NCBI GenBank assembly: GCA_026417675.1
Contig: JAOACV010000152.1
Location: 1-6,536, forward strand
Length of the DNA: 6,536 bases
Source of the DNA: Verrucomicrobiia bacterium
Lineage (GTDB): Bacteria; Verrucomicrobiota; Verrucomicrobiia; CAIQCK01
Direction of reading: 5' to 3'
The position numbers and the translations under genes were made by a program. This document shows, piece after piece, positions 1 to 6,157 of the stretch (position 1 is its first letter; every line of letters begins with the position of its first letter). The notes beneath the pieces were generated by a model that saw nothing but the letters and a program-made list of their open reading frames with translations, did not search any database and had not been told where the DNA came from.

Positions 1-2
1 GG

Positions 3-1010
3 CTTGCCATTGCCCTGGCCGAACTGCTGTGCATCGGCTCGCTGGCGGCGATGACCCACACCAAGTTCGACGCCCTCTGGCCGCAAGTCGTCGCGGGCCT
101 GGCCAACGGCGCGTTCACCATCTTCCTGGCCAGCGGCCTGCTGCCTGTGTTCGAGTATCTGTTCAAGCTTACCACCGACATACGCCTGCTGGAGCTTTCC
201 GACCTGCACCATCCGTTGCTGCGCAAACTCTGCTTCGCCGCGCCCGGCACCTACCATCACAGCCTGGTCGTGGGCAACCTTGCCGAGAGCGCCGCCGAGG
301 CCATCGGGGCCAACCCGCTGCTGGCGCGCGTCTGCGCCTACTACCACGACATCGGCAAGGCCGAGCAGCCCCAGTTCTTCAGCGAGAACCAAACCACCGG
401 CGTCAACCCCCACGATTCGCTGGCACCATCGGAAAGCTTTCAGATCATTGCCGAGCACATTCGCGCCGGCGAGGAACTGGCCAGGAAATATCCCCTCAGC
501 CCGCCCATCGTGGACGCGATCCGCCAGCACCACGGCACCACGTTGCTGCGCACGATCTACATGAAGGCCGCTCGGTTGGCGGAAGAAGCCGCCGCCATCG
601 TGCGACCGTTCAGCGCCGGCAAGACCACGCCCTCGCCCGTGCCACCGCCCGACGAACAGGACTTCCGCTACGCCGGACCCAAACCCCAGTTTCGCGAATC
701 CGCCATTGTCTTCCTGGCCGACCCCATCGAGAGCGCCTCGCGCACCCTGCCCAACGCATCGCCGGAGACCGTGCGCGCCATGGTCGAACGTATCATCAAT
801 CAACGTTTCCAGGACGGGCAGCTTGACGAATGCAACCTCACCCTGCGCGAACTGCGCGTCATCGCCGAGCGGTTCACACACACGCTCCTGAACATGCTCC
901 ACACGCGCATCCCTTATCCCACGGATGAAACCGCTGCCCCCGCCGAAGCTGCACGTCAGCCTGAGCAACCGTCAGCGCCATTTGCGCCTCGACAGGAAAA
1001 GTCTGCTTGA
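3..1010 (+). CDS. PgpH/YqfF-type membrane HD-domain phosphohydrolase, 5' partial
   Basis: This is the C-terminal 335 residues of a 7TM-HD protein; the reading frame is open to the left edge, so the internal ATG at 51 is not the start. Visible residues 1-17 and about 29-53 are hydrophobic and look like the last membrane helices. A cytoplasmic HD domain follows directly. Its metal-ligand series is complete: the second His of TYHHS (H86), HD in YYHDIGK (H115, D116), H152 in AEHIRAG, HH in QHHGTT (176-177) and D240 in LADPIES. The stretches DFRYAGPKPQ and DGQLDECNLTL are also typical of the family. Characterised relatives (Listeria PgpH) hydrolyse cyclic-di-AMP to pApA at the inner face of the membrane; applying that activity here is inference from motif conservation. 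The last 30 residues are an Ala/Pro/Glu-rich tail. The final 86 bases overlap ybeY, a common neighbour of this family. The N-terminal extracytoplasmic 7TMR-HDED domain would lie outside the window. Confidence 0.93.
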   Translation, partial: LAIALAELLCIGSLAAMTHTKFDALWPQVVAGLANGAFTIFLASGLLPVFEYLFKLTTDIRLLELSDLHHPLLRKLCFAAPGTYHHSLVVGNLAESAAEAIGANPLLARVCAYYHDIGKAEQPQFFSENQTTGVNPHDSLAPSESFQIIAEHIRAGEELARKYPLSPPIVDAIRQHHGTTLLRTIYMKAARLAEEAAAIVRPFSAGKTTPSPVPPPDEQDFRYAGPKPQFRESAIVFLADPIESASRTLPNASPETVRAMVERIINQRFQDGQLDECNLTLRELRVIAERFTHTLLNMLHTRIPYPTDETAAPAEAARQPEQPSAPFAPRQEKSA

Positions 1011-1479
1011 GTTTTTGCGCGCCGCCGCCGCGCTCGCCGCTGAGGCAAGGAAACAGCCCCAATCGCCGGGGCCGCGGCGACGGGCTGGCCGCCGATACAA
1101 GAGCGACACCGATTCGGCGCGCCCAGCGACCGCGCCCAACCATGCCGCCATCCTGCACAACCTCAGCGTCGCCCTCGTGGACGACGCCACCATCGCCGCG
1201 CTTAATCAACGTTTCCTGAACCGTCCCGGTCCCACCGACGTGCTCTCCTTCAACCTCGCCCCCGGACTCGGCGAACTCATTGTCAGCGCCGAGCGCGCCG
1301 TCATCGTCGCCCGCCAACTCCGACGCCCGCCCGCCGCCGAACTCGCCCTCTACCTCGTCCACGGCCTCCTCCACCTCGCCGGCTTCGACGACCACACCCC
1401 CGCGCAACGCCGCGCCATGCGCCGCGCAGAGCGGCAAGTGCTGGGAACGCTGCAGGGAATCACGACGTTTGCGGTTTGA
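925..1479 (+). CDS. ybeY: YbeY endoribonuclease / rRNA maturation factor
   Basis: The 184-residue protein belongs to the UPF0054/YbeY family, a zinc-dependent single-strand endoribonuclease involved in 16S rRNA 3' processing and ribosome quality control. The identifying motifs are TDVLSFN (residues 104-110), GELIVS (116-121) and the metal-site helix HGLLHLAGFDDH (146-157). The third histidine sits one place later than in the common GYDH form. The start at 925 is chosen because residues 9-40 resemble the usual family N-terminus (a beta strand with SNRQ, then a helix), and no later in-frame start keeps them. This places the start 86 bases inside the upstream HD gene. No good Shine-Dalgarno precedes it, so translation may depend on ribosomes reading the upstream gene. 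Residues about 42-76 are a basic, Pro/Arg-rich insertion between the first helix and the next strand (SVALVDDA), where most family members have only a short turn. The adjacent PgpH-like gene supports the call. Confidence 0.93.
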   Translation: MKPLPPPKLHVSLSNRQRHLRLDRKSLLEFLRAAAALAAEARKQPQSPGPRRRAGRRYKSDTDSARPATAPNHAAILHNLSVALVDDATIAALNQRFLNRPGPTDVLSFNLAPGLGELIVSAERAVIVARQLRRPPAAELALYLVHGLLHLAGFDDHTPAQRRAMRRAERQVLGTLQGITTFAV

Positions 1480-1541
1480 GGTGGATGTCGGCTTATCTTG
1501 CCCGTCTCTCTGGCGATTGTTGTCCCTCCCGCCAAGGGGAC

Positions 1542-1560
1542 GTCGGGTTGCCCGGCTTTC
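1542..1560 (+). terminator. weak terminator-like hairpin after ybeY
   Basis: The spacer between the two convergent genes (1480-1562) contains GTCGGGTTGCCCGGC at 1542-1556. It can form a six-base-pair stem with one G-T wobble and a three-base loop, followed by TTTC. The T-run is short, so this is a weak candidate for ending transcription from the ybeY side. On the opposite strand the hairpin is not followed by T residues, so there is no comparable signal for the minus-strand gene. Nothing else is recognisable in this 83-base spacer. Confidence 0.3.
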
Positions 1561-1562
1561 GG

Positions 1563-3353
1563 TTACGGCTTTGCCGGCAACGAGCCCGCCACAATGCTCC
1601 ACGCTAGGTCCCAGTCATTCTTGCCGTCGAGGCTCATCAGCGAGACTGCACAGGCGGCAATGAGGTGAGCGTAGCCGCCGGTTTCGCTCACGCGGTGCTG
1701 CCAGTAGTGTCTTGTGGGCAGCTTGCCGCCGATAGGCCAGTGCGGACGGAGGTAGCCGCGCGTTTGCCATTCTTTCCGCCAGTAGCGCAGGCCTTCGTCA
1801 AGCTCGCGGCGGAGCGTGGCAGTGACCTCTGCGGCGGGCGGCTCGGACCAACCTTCCGGCGGGCGCTCGTATTTGCCTTTGAACCAATTCTCCCACGCGT
1901 CGGGGAACGCGCGCATCAGTTGCAGACTCTGCGCGCAGGCCCAGAGAATCTGCGGGCCGAGCCGACTCGCGAGCAGGATGTCGGGGCGTTCGCCCGCGAG
2001 CGATTCAAACTTGCCGTCGGTGATGAAGACCGGGGGATGGTTCTCCGCCCCATACATCTCGCCGCGCGGGCGGGGTTTGTCGCCATACCAAAGGTCTTGG
2101 AGCCGGATAACATCGTAGGTGAGTTGCGCGAGGCGCTTGGCCGCGCCGGGGCCGACGCGTCTGCCGATGACTGCGGCGTAGTAATCGGCCTCGGCCTCGT
2201 CGTGAAACGGCGTCAGCGCGGTTTTCTTCTTCGCGACCATCGCCTGCCACCATGCGGACTTCAGTGGCGGCCATGGCAGCGCGTCAAAGTTGCCGGCGAC
2301 CCTGTGGGCCTGCGCGGCGTCGCCGCGCGCTTGGAGGTCGGCCACTTGGAGCCAGGGCAGGTCCATGTTGATCATCCGGATGCGCGCTTGGCGCAGGTAA
2401 CGGATCGCGTCGGCAACGGCCGGGTCGCGTGTGAGCAGCCAGCCGTTGGCGAACATCGGAAGCATGTTGAGGGCCATGTGGTTGCTGGTGCCTTGCGAGT
2501 AGCCGGCAAGGATCCCCTCTTTGTTTTCGGGATCGTTGGTGATGGTGCTGGTGTCGCGCAGCAGTTGGCGGATGGTGATCTTCCGGGCGATGGCGTCAAA
2601 GTTCACGCCGTGGCCGTCGTCCCACCAGTAAGGGATGAAGCCCTTCATGGCGACCGCGCGTTCGGGCGGCAGTTTCTGGCCGTCGGAGAACGCGCCGGTG
2701 CGGTTGGGAAAGAGTGTGTCGGAGTTGTTCGCCATGCGGACGTAGAACGGCAGAATCCAATCGCGCGCGGTGCAAAGGTAGAAGGCATCGCCTGTGGCGC
2801 GGTAGGCGAGGATGCAGGCGTTGGCGAAAAACGCGCCGTCGTGCATCGTGTCCAAGCCCGCACCGTAGCCTTGCCGGCCGGTGACTGGGTCGTAGAACTC
2901 ATAGACCTTGCCGCGCATCGGCGAGTTGTCGCGGCGCATGTGGTGGTCCACGACGTAGCCGGCCAGTTCGCGCATAAACTTCATCAACTCCGGCTTCGAC
3001 CACGCGGCGTCACCAGCCGACGCGGTGGCGATTGCGAAGAGGAGAACAAGGACTGGCAGCCAGACGATTTCCCAGCGCGGCAGAGCGGCGATCCGGGGCA
3101 AAAGGCGTGTTCCCAAAGCATTTGCCGCTGGGCCGGCGCAGCTCAATCGCGTTCGGAGAGCGGGATTCAGATGGCCGCAGCATCGTCGCAGAATAGCCCG
3201 GAGTTTTGGGATCCCAACCCACGCTCCGCCAACCGCCGACGAGGCGCAGGCGCTGACGCAGCAAGCCGGCTCGGTTTTCGGCCGCGTCGTTTTCACTACT
3301 TCGCGTCCACGCCTGCGAGACGCGCAAAACAGGCGGGTCAAGAGGGTCTTCAT
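1563..3353 (-). CDS. exported protein of unrecognised family, alpha/alpha-toroid-like
   Basis: I do not recognise the family. From the ATG at 3353 the protein has 596 residues. Residues about 98-113 form a hydrophobic core ending ASA|GDA, which fits a Sec signal-peptide cleavage site, but more than 80 odd residues (Cys/Arg-rich, with codons unlike the rest) come before it. An alternative is a TTG start at 3116 or 3101, which would give a normal 29-34-residue signal peptide and a 512-517-residue product. The ATG at 3353 is kept because it makes an ATGA overlap with the upstream LRR gene. The mature part is rich in Trp, Tyr, Asp and His and in amphipathic helices. It includes FYDPVTGRQGYGAGLDTMHD (about 153-172), PYWWDDGHGVNFD (241-253), GYSQGTSNHMALNM (284-297) and PTRHYWQHRVSETGGYAH (546-563). 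This look resembles secreted (alpha/alpha)n-barrel carbohydrate-active enzymes, but no family signature was identified, so an enzymatic role is a guess. It is the last gene of the minus-strand group and ends facing ybeY. Confidence 0.8.
   Translation of the reverse strand: MKTLLTRLFCASRRRGREVVKTTRPKTEPACCVSACASSAVGGAWVGIPKLRAILRRCCGHLNPALRTRLSCAGPAANALGTRLLPRIAALPRWEIVWLPVLVLLFAIATASAGDAAWSKPELMKFMRELAGYVVDHHMRRDNSPMRGKVYEFYDPVTGRQGYGAGLDTMHDGAFFANACILAYRATGDAFYLCTARDWILPFYVRMANNSDTLFPNRTGAFSDGQKLPPERAVAMKGFIPYWWDDGHGVNFDAIARKITIRQLLRDTSTITNDPENKEGILAGYSQGTSNHMALNMLPMFANGWLLTRDPAVADAIRYLRQARIRMINMDLPWLQVADLQARGDAAQAHRVAGNFDALPWPPLKSAWWQAMVAKKKTALTPFHDEAEADYYAAVIGRRVGPGAAKRLAQLTYDVIRLQDLWYGDKPRPRGEMYGAENHPPVFITDGKFESLAGERPDILLASRLGPQILWACAQSLQLMRAFPDAWENWFKGKYERPPEGWSEPPAAEVTATLRRELDEGLRYWRKEWQTRGYLRPHWPIGGKLPTRHYWQHRVSETGGYAHLIAACAVSLMSLDGKNDWDLAWSIVAGSLPAKP
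3115..3350. other. non-coding-looking stretch before the signal peptide
   Basis: This stretch is formally open in the frame of the downstream exported protein but does not read like protein. On the minus strand it gives a Cys- and Arg-rich string with scattered rare-looking codons (CGA, GGA, AAA, TTG, ACA), unlike the strongly G/C-ending codons of the confident genes. It contains a perfect 12-base palindrome, TTGGGATCCCAA, at 3206-3217. It may be a leader or spacer, or a copy of a dispersed intergenic repeat. Only one copy is visible in the window, so the repeat idea cannot be shown here. No clear promoter was picked out. Confidence 0.4.
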
Positions 3354-4972
3354 TCGGGGGAGTGCGCTTTGCAGAGGTATTTGCCGGTTGTTCCCTGATG
3401 CTTGCCGTCCGTGACTTCCATCGTGCGGTTGAGGAAGTTGAACTTGATGGTCATTCTGTCTCGGTCGGGGGTAGTGACGATGATTTCCGAAGCGTTCAGC
3501 GGGCTGAAGTTCCACGTCGCGCCGTCGGGGCCTTGGACTGTCTTGTTCCGCCGGAAGGTAATCCGCGAGGGTCTGCTGCCGTCCTTGGGAGCCCATGACC
3601 ATACGGTGTCGGCCCAGTGTTGCGGCTGCGGACGCGGGCCGGCGGTCATCCAAAACATTGCGACGGGCGTGTCATTGATCTTGGTCAGTGTGCGGATGCT
3701 GAAAAGGATTTCGTAGTCGCGCTCGTGGTTGAAATCGCAGCGCAACTCCTTCAGCGGCATCCCCACCAGCGGCCAGTGGTCGGTCACTTTGGTTCGGTTG
3801 CACCAGAGCACCGTCAGCGGCATCCCGCGCAGCGGACTGAGGTTGTCCACGTCGGTGCTGTGGCAATACAGCCACGTCAGCGCCATCCCGCGCAGCGGCG
3901 AGAGGTCCGACACCGCGCCGCGCGTGCCGCCGTTGCTGCCCCAGTGCGACAGCGAGAGTTTCTTGAGGCCCTTGAGCGGGCGCAATGGAGTGATGTCATT
4001 CACACCAACGGTTGAGATATACAGTTCAGTGATCTGGCCGCCCTCGATCTTGTGTTGTTCGCGACCGTCAAAGGCGGGGTTGAGTTCCTTCAGCTTCGCC
4101 ATCACCGCCGGCAGTTGTTTTTCGACGGGCATCGCCATGACGTCGGCGGTGAACTTGTCCAAGAGCGGCTTGGCGGGGGCGCGGGAACGGGCGCTGGCCG
4201 CGACAGCCGCTTGCTGGAGGAACAGGGCCAGAGGCATGTCGTTGACGGTGCGCAGTGAAGCCATTTGTTCCAGCAACACCTGCACATCCTGCTTCGTCTG
4301 CACCATGCCCATATCCAGCCACAGGTCCGTCAACGGCATGTTGGTCAGCGGCGTCAGATCGGCCACGGCGGTGCTACGGATGTCCAGCTTGCGCAGCGGC
4401 ATCCCGCCCAACGGCGAGAGATCTGCGACACTGGTGTTCTTCACGGACAAGCTCGCCAGCGGCAGTTTGCGCAGCGGCGAAAGATCGGCAAGCGGTGATT
4501 TGCCCGCCGGGTTGTCGAGCGAGAGTTCGCGCAAGTTCGTCAGCGCAGCCAGTGCCGACAGGTTTGTCACATGGGCGCTGGAAAACGCCAACTCAGTCAC
4601 TTGGTCGCCTTCTATCTTGTGTCTGCCAGCGGCGATGGCGGGGTTGAATCCGGGATTAGTTTCCTTGAGCCGGCTGAAAACGCTCTTCAGTTGCCTCTCC
4701 CCCGGAGGTTCGGCGATGAGGTCACGACGCGGAGGAGATGTTGGCGAGGGCAGGTCGGGCAGAACCCGGTGCTGTGGCGCAGGCGACGCGCCCGCCACCT
4801 CAGGCTCCTTCGCGCCGCGCTGCGTTTTCCACGGCGCCCAGACGAACAAGCCCACCGCGACACCGACGGCAGCGAGGACAAAAACGAAACCGGATGAACT
4901 TCTCGTGGCACGCGCAACTTGCGGCGTCTTGACATACGCGCGACGCGGCTGTTGGTGGCGAGGCTTATTCAC
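3350..4972 (-). CDS. membrane-anchored leucine-rich-repeat protein with duplicated LRR module
   Basis: The protein has 540 residues from the GTG at 4972, which overlaps the stop of the upstream propeller gene (GTGAATAA). That start is preferred because the ORF farther upstream runs antisense-like through the propeller's coding region, and no ATG, GTG or TTG lies nearer the membrane segment. Residues 1-26 are basic, 27-46 are one transmembrane helix (GFVFVLAAVGVAVGLFVW), and 47-94 are a Pro-rich linker, so the bulk should face the periplasm. Two homologous modules follow (about 95-255 and 286-445). Each opens with KLKE-NP-F and HKIEG-Q-TEL. Each then has 21-residue repeats of the form LSPLxGMPLxxLxxxxTxVxD, and each closes with ND-P-A-F (VNDMPLALF, INDTPVAMF). 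Residues about 452-540 form a separate Trp- and beta-rich domain (VWSW, ITFRRNKTV, MTIKFNF). LRR domains of this kind normally bind proteins; the partner is unknown. The neighbouring propeller and exported protein are possible partners by position only. No strong Shine-Dalgarno precedes the GTG, so translational coupling is likely. Confidence 0.86.
   Translation of the reverse strand: MNKPRHQQPRRAYVKTPQVARATRSSSGFVFVLAAVGVAVGLFVWAPWKTQRGAKEPEVAGASPAPQHRVLPDLPSPTSPPRRDLIAEPPGERQLKSVFSRLKETNPGFNPAIAAGRHKIEGDQVTELAFSSAHVTNLSALAALTNLRELSLDNPAGKSPLADLSPLRKLPLASLSVKNTSVADLSPLGGMPLRKLDIRSTAVADLTPLTNMPLTDLWLDMGMVQTKQDVQVLLEQMASLRTVNDMPLALFLQQAAVAASARSRAPAKPLLDKFTADVMAMPVEKQLPAVMAKLKELNPAFDGREQHKIEGGQITELYISTVGVNDITPLRPLKGLKKLSLSHWGSNGGTRGAVSDLSPLRGMALTWLYCHSTDVDNLSPLRGMPLTVLWCNRTKVTDHWPLVGMPLKELRCDFNHERDYEILFSIRTLTKINDTPVAMFWMTAGPRPQPQHWADTVWSWAPKDGSRPSRITFRRNKTVQGPDGATWNFSPLNASEIIVTTPDRDRMTIKFNFLNRTMEVTDGKHQGTTGKYLCKAHSPE
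3638..4690 (-). repeat. two-copy LRR module with 63-base internal repeats
   Basis: Two related coding blocks, 4208-4690 and 3638-4117, lie inside the LRR gene. In the second block the plus-strand string TCAGCG(G/C)CATC recurs at 3751, 3814 and 3877, exactly 63 bases apart, matching a 21-residue protein repeat. The first block has equivalent but more diverged units (for example near 4393). The blocks share opening and closing motifs, so they look like an old in-gene duplication followed by divergence rather than a recent DNA copy. Confidence 0.8.
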
Positions 4973-6020
4973 GAACGGAGCCGGATTGACTTCTGCCCTT
5001 CCCGATATCGGCGTTTCTGGGTGGAATGTGGACCCGTAAGACCATCGGCGGCCCTTTCCTGCTTGTGGCGTAGATATAGTAGGCCGCCTTTGAAGCCGGC
5101 CCTGTGGCGCGCGCGACCGCGAGCTGAAAGACCGCGCCCTTGTAGGTTCCAACTTGAACCGGGTGAGCCGGATCGCTCGCGTCCAGCACGTGAACGCCAT
5201 CGCTCGCCGCGACAAAAGCATAGCCGTCCCGCGCAACCACGTCGGTGGTCGCGCCTTTGAAAGGCACGGCCTTTGCCAGCTTCGGTTGGGTCGGGTCTGC
5301 GATGTTGACGATCACGAGGCCGTTCACGGCCGTGCAGTAGGCGAAACCGTTCTCCACTTCCATTTCACCCTGGTTGAAAGTCTTTGGGTCATGTTGATAA
5401 ACGCCGATCTGGCGCGGCTTCGCGGGATCGCTGATATCAACCAGAACGAGCCGGCTTTCCCAGTGTCCGTAGAGAATCGCGCAGTTGTTCCATAGTGCCA
5501 GCGCGTCGCAATCTATGCCCGGATTGAAATTGCTGACGATGGCCGGTTGCGACGGCGTCGAGATGTCCACGAGGGTGAGGCCACCGACATGGTTGGCGAC
5601 GTAGGCGAGCTTGCCGCGGATGACGATGTTCTCCGTCTGCGAAGGCGTCCGCAGCTTGGCTACCTGCCGCCATTGACGGTCTCGCGCCTCGCAGACGGTC
5701 AGGAACTTGGTGTAGTCGCAGACGAACGCGTGGTTCCCCGCGACCGCGATCTGCCAGGCGGCGGGCAGATTGTCGCACACGAGCGCGGGCGAAGCCGGGT
5801 CCGTGCCGATGTCGAACCAATAGCCGGCCTGCTGGACGTTGGTATTGACGCCGCTGGTTACAAACAGCGATTTCCCCTCCAGAGAGACGAACGCACCCTT
5901 GGCGTCCAGAATCCTGATCAGCTCGACATTCAGTCGCTCGGCATTGGCGCCTTCTTGCGCCGAAGCTTCGCATAACAGTCCGGCAAGAAGAACGCACGCA
6001 ATCCATGCTGTGGTTTTCAT
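4965..6020 (-). CDS. exported LVIVD-repeat beta-propeller protein
   Basis: The protein has 351 residues from the ATG at 6020. That start is chosen over the in-frame ATG at 6062 because it has a strong Shine-Dalgarno and puts a clean signal peptide at the very N-terminus: MKTT, a hydrophobic core, then cleavage after ASA at about residue 21. The Cys in the signal peptide is not in a lipobox, so it is not an obvious lipoprotein. The body carries LVIVD-type motifs: LTLVDISTPSQP (148-159), LVLVDISDPAKP (191-202), LVIVNIADPTQP (235-246) and VHVLDASDPAHP (276-287), with a weaker WFDIGTDPASP (68-78). Seven strands of the type 'V-x-G-x-x-A-F-V' can be counted (about 45, 91, 132, 172, 219, 260 and 299), which suggests a seven-bladed propeller. 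Such repeat proteins are usually surface or periplasmic, and most have no known activity; binding is the likely role. The stop overlaps the next gene by 8 bases. Confidence 0.92.
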   Translation of the reverse strand: MKTTAWIACVLLAGLLCEASAQEGANAERLNVELIRILDAKGAFVSLEGKSLFVTSGVNTNVQQAGYWFDIGTDPASPALVCDNLPAAWQIAVAGNHAFVCDYTKFLTVCEARDRQWRQVAKLRTPSQTENIVIRGKLAYVANHVGGLTLVDISTPSQPAIVSNFNPGIDCDALALWNNCAILYGHWESRLVLVDISDPAKPRQIGVYQHDPKTFNQGEMEVENGFAYCTAVNGLVIVNIADPTQPKLAKAVPFKGATTDVVARDGYAFVAASDGVHVLDASDPAHPVQVGTYKGAVFQLAVARATGPASKAAYYIYATSRKGPPMVLRVHIPPRNADIGKGRSQSGSVRE

Positions 6021-6157
6021 AGACAACTTCCTTCCGCTTTCACTTGGATTCTTTGTGGCCATTTCCGAGCCGACGAGTAATACGAGTCTGTGGAGAAATA
6101 CTCCCTCACTTTCCCGACGCCCTTTTCCGCGACTTCAGGTGAGCGTATCCCACCGAG
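6021..6157. other. spacer between the isomerase-like and propeller genes
   Basis: This 137-base gap holds the Shine-Dalgarno described separately, a direct repeat CGAGT-AATA-CGAGT (6074-6087) and a small inverted repeat GGAG-AAATA-CTCC (6092-6104). The stem is only four pairs with no T-run, so it is not a convincing terminator. The gap is long enough to hold a promoter for the three downstream minus-strand genes, but no confident -35/-10 pair was found. Confidence 0.4.
6027..6035 (-). promoter_or_regulatory. ribosome binding site for the LVIVD-repeat gene
   Basis: On the minus strand GGAAGGAAG lies just before the ATG at 6020. The AAGGA core is separated from the ATG by eight bases, close to ideal. 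This is the strongest Shine-Dalgarno seen in the window, and it decides the start of the propeller gene in favour of 6020 over 6062. Confidence 0.75.

Noticed and set aside
874..1602. Minus-strand open frame of 242 codons across ybeY
   Set aside because: It is antisense to ybeY, whose motifs are unmistakable, and shows only Gly/Glu/Arg-rich low-complexity sequence.
1665..3398. Long plus-strand open frame of 577 codons antisense to the exported protein
   Set aside because: It is a Gly/Val/Ala/Arg-rich shadow typical of GC-rich DNA. It has no recognisable motif, and the opposite strand encodes a signal peptide and a balanced protein composition.
3751..3890. Regular 63-base spaced repeats that might suggest a CRISPR-like or other DNA array
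   Set aside because: The spacing is an exact multiple of three and the repeats encode the 21-residue LRR units; there are no unique spacers between identical repeats.
3729..5039. Plus-strand open frame of 436 codons antisense to the LRR gene
   Set aside because: Its apparent Ser/Arg-rich repeats (for example SGIPRSG) are the antisense reading of the LRR repeats; the minus strand has a clear TM anchor and LRR consensus.
4973..5236. Upstream extension of the LRR gene to an ATG at 5236
   Set aside because: This part lies wholly inside the LVIVD-repeat gene in another frame and reads as Arg/Ser-rich noise before the TM anchor; the GTG at 4972 gives a sensible N-terminus.
6021..6062. Start of the LVIVD-repeat gene at the ATG at 6062
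   Set aside because: It adds 14 polar residues before a normal signal peptide and has no good ribosome binding site, whereas the ATG at 6020 has GGAAGGAAG at ideal distance.
6092..6104. GGAG-AAATA-CTCC inverted repeat as terminator of the isomerase-like gene
   Set aside because: The stem has only four base pairs and no T-run follows on either strand.
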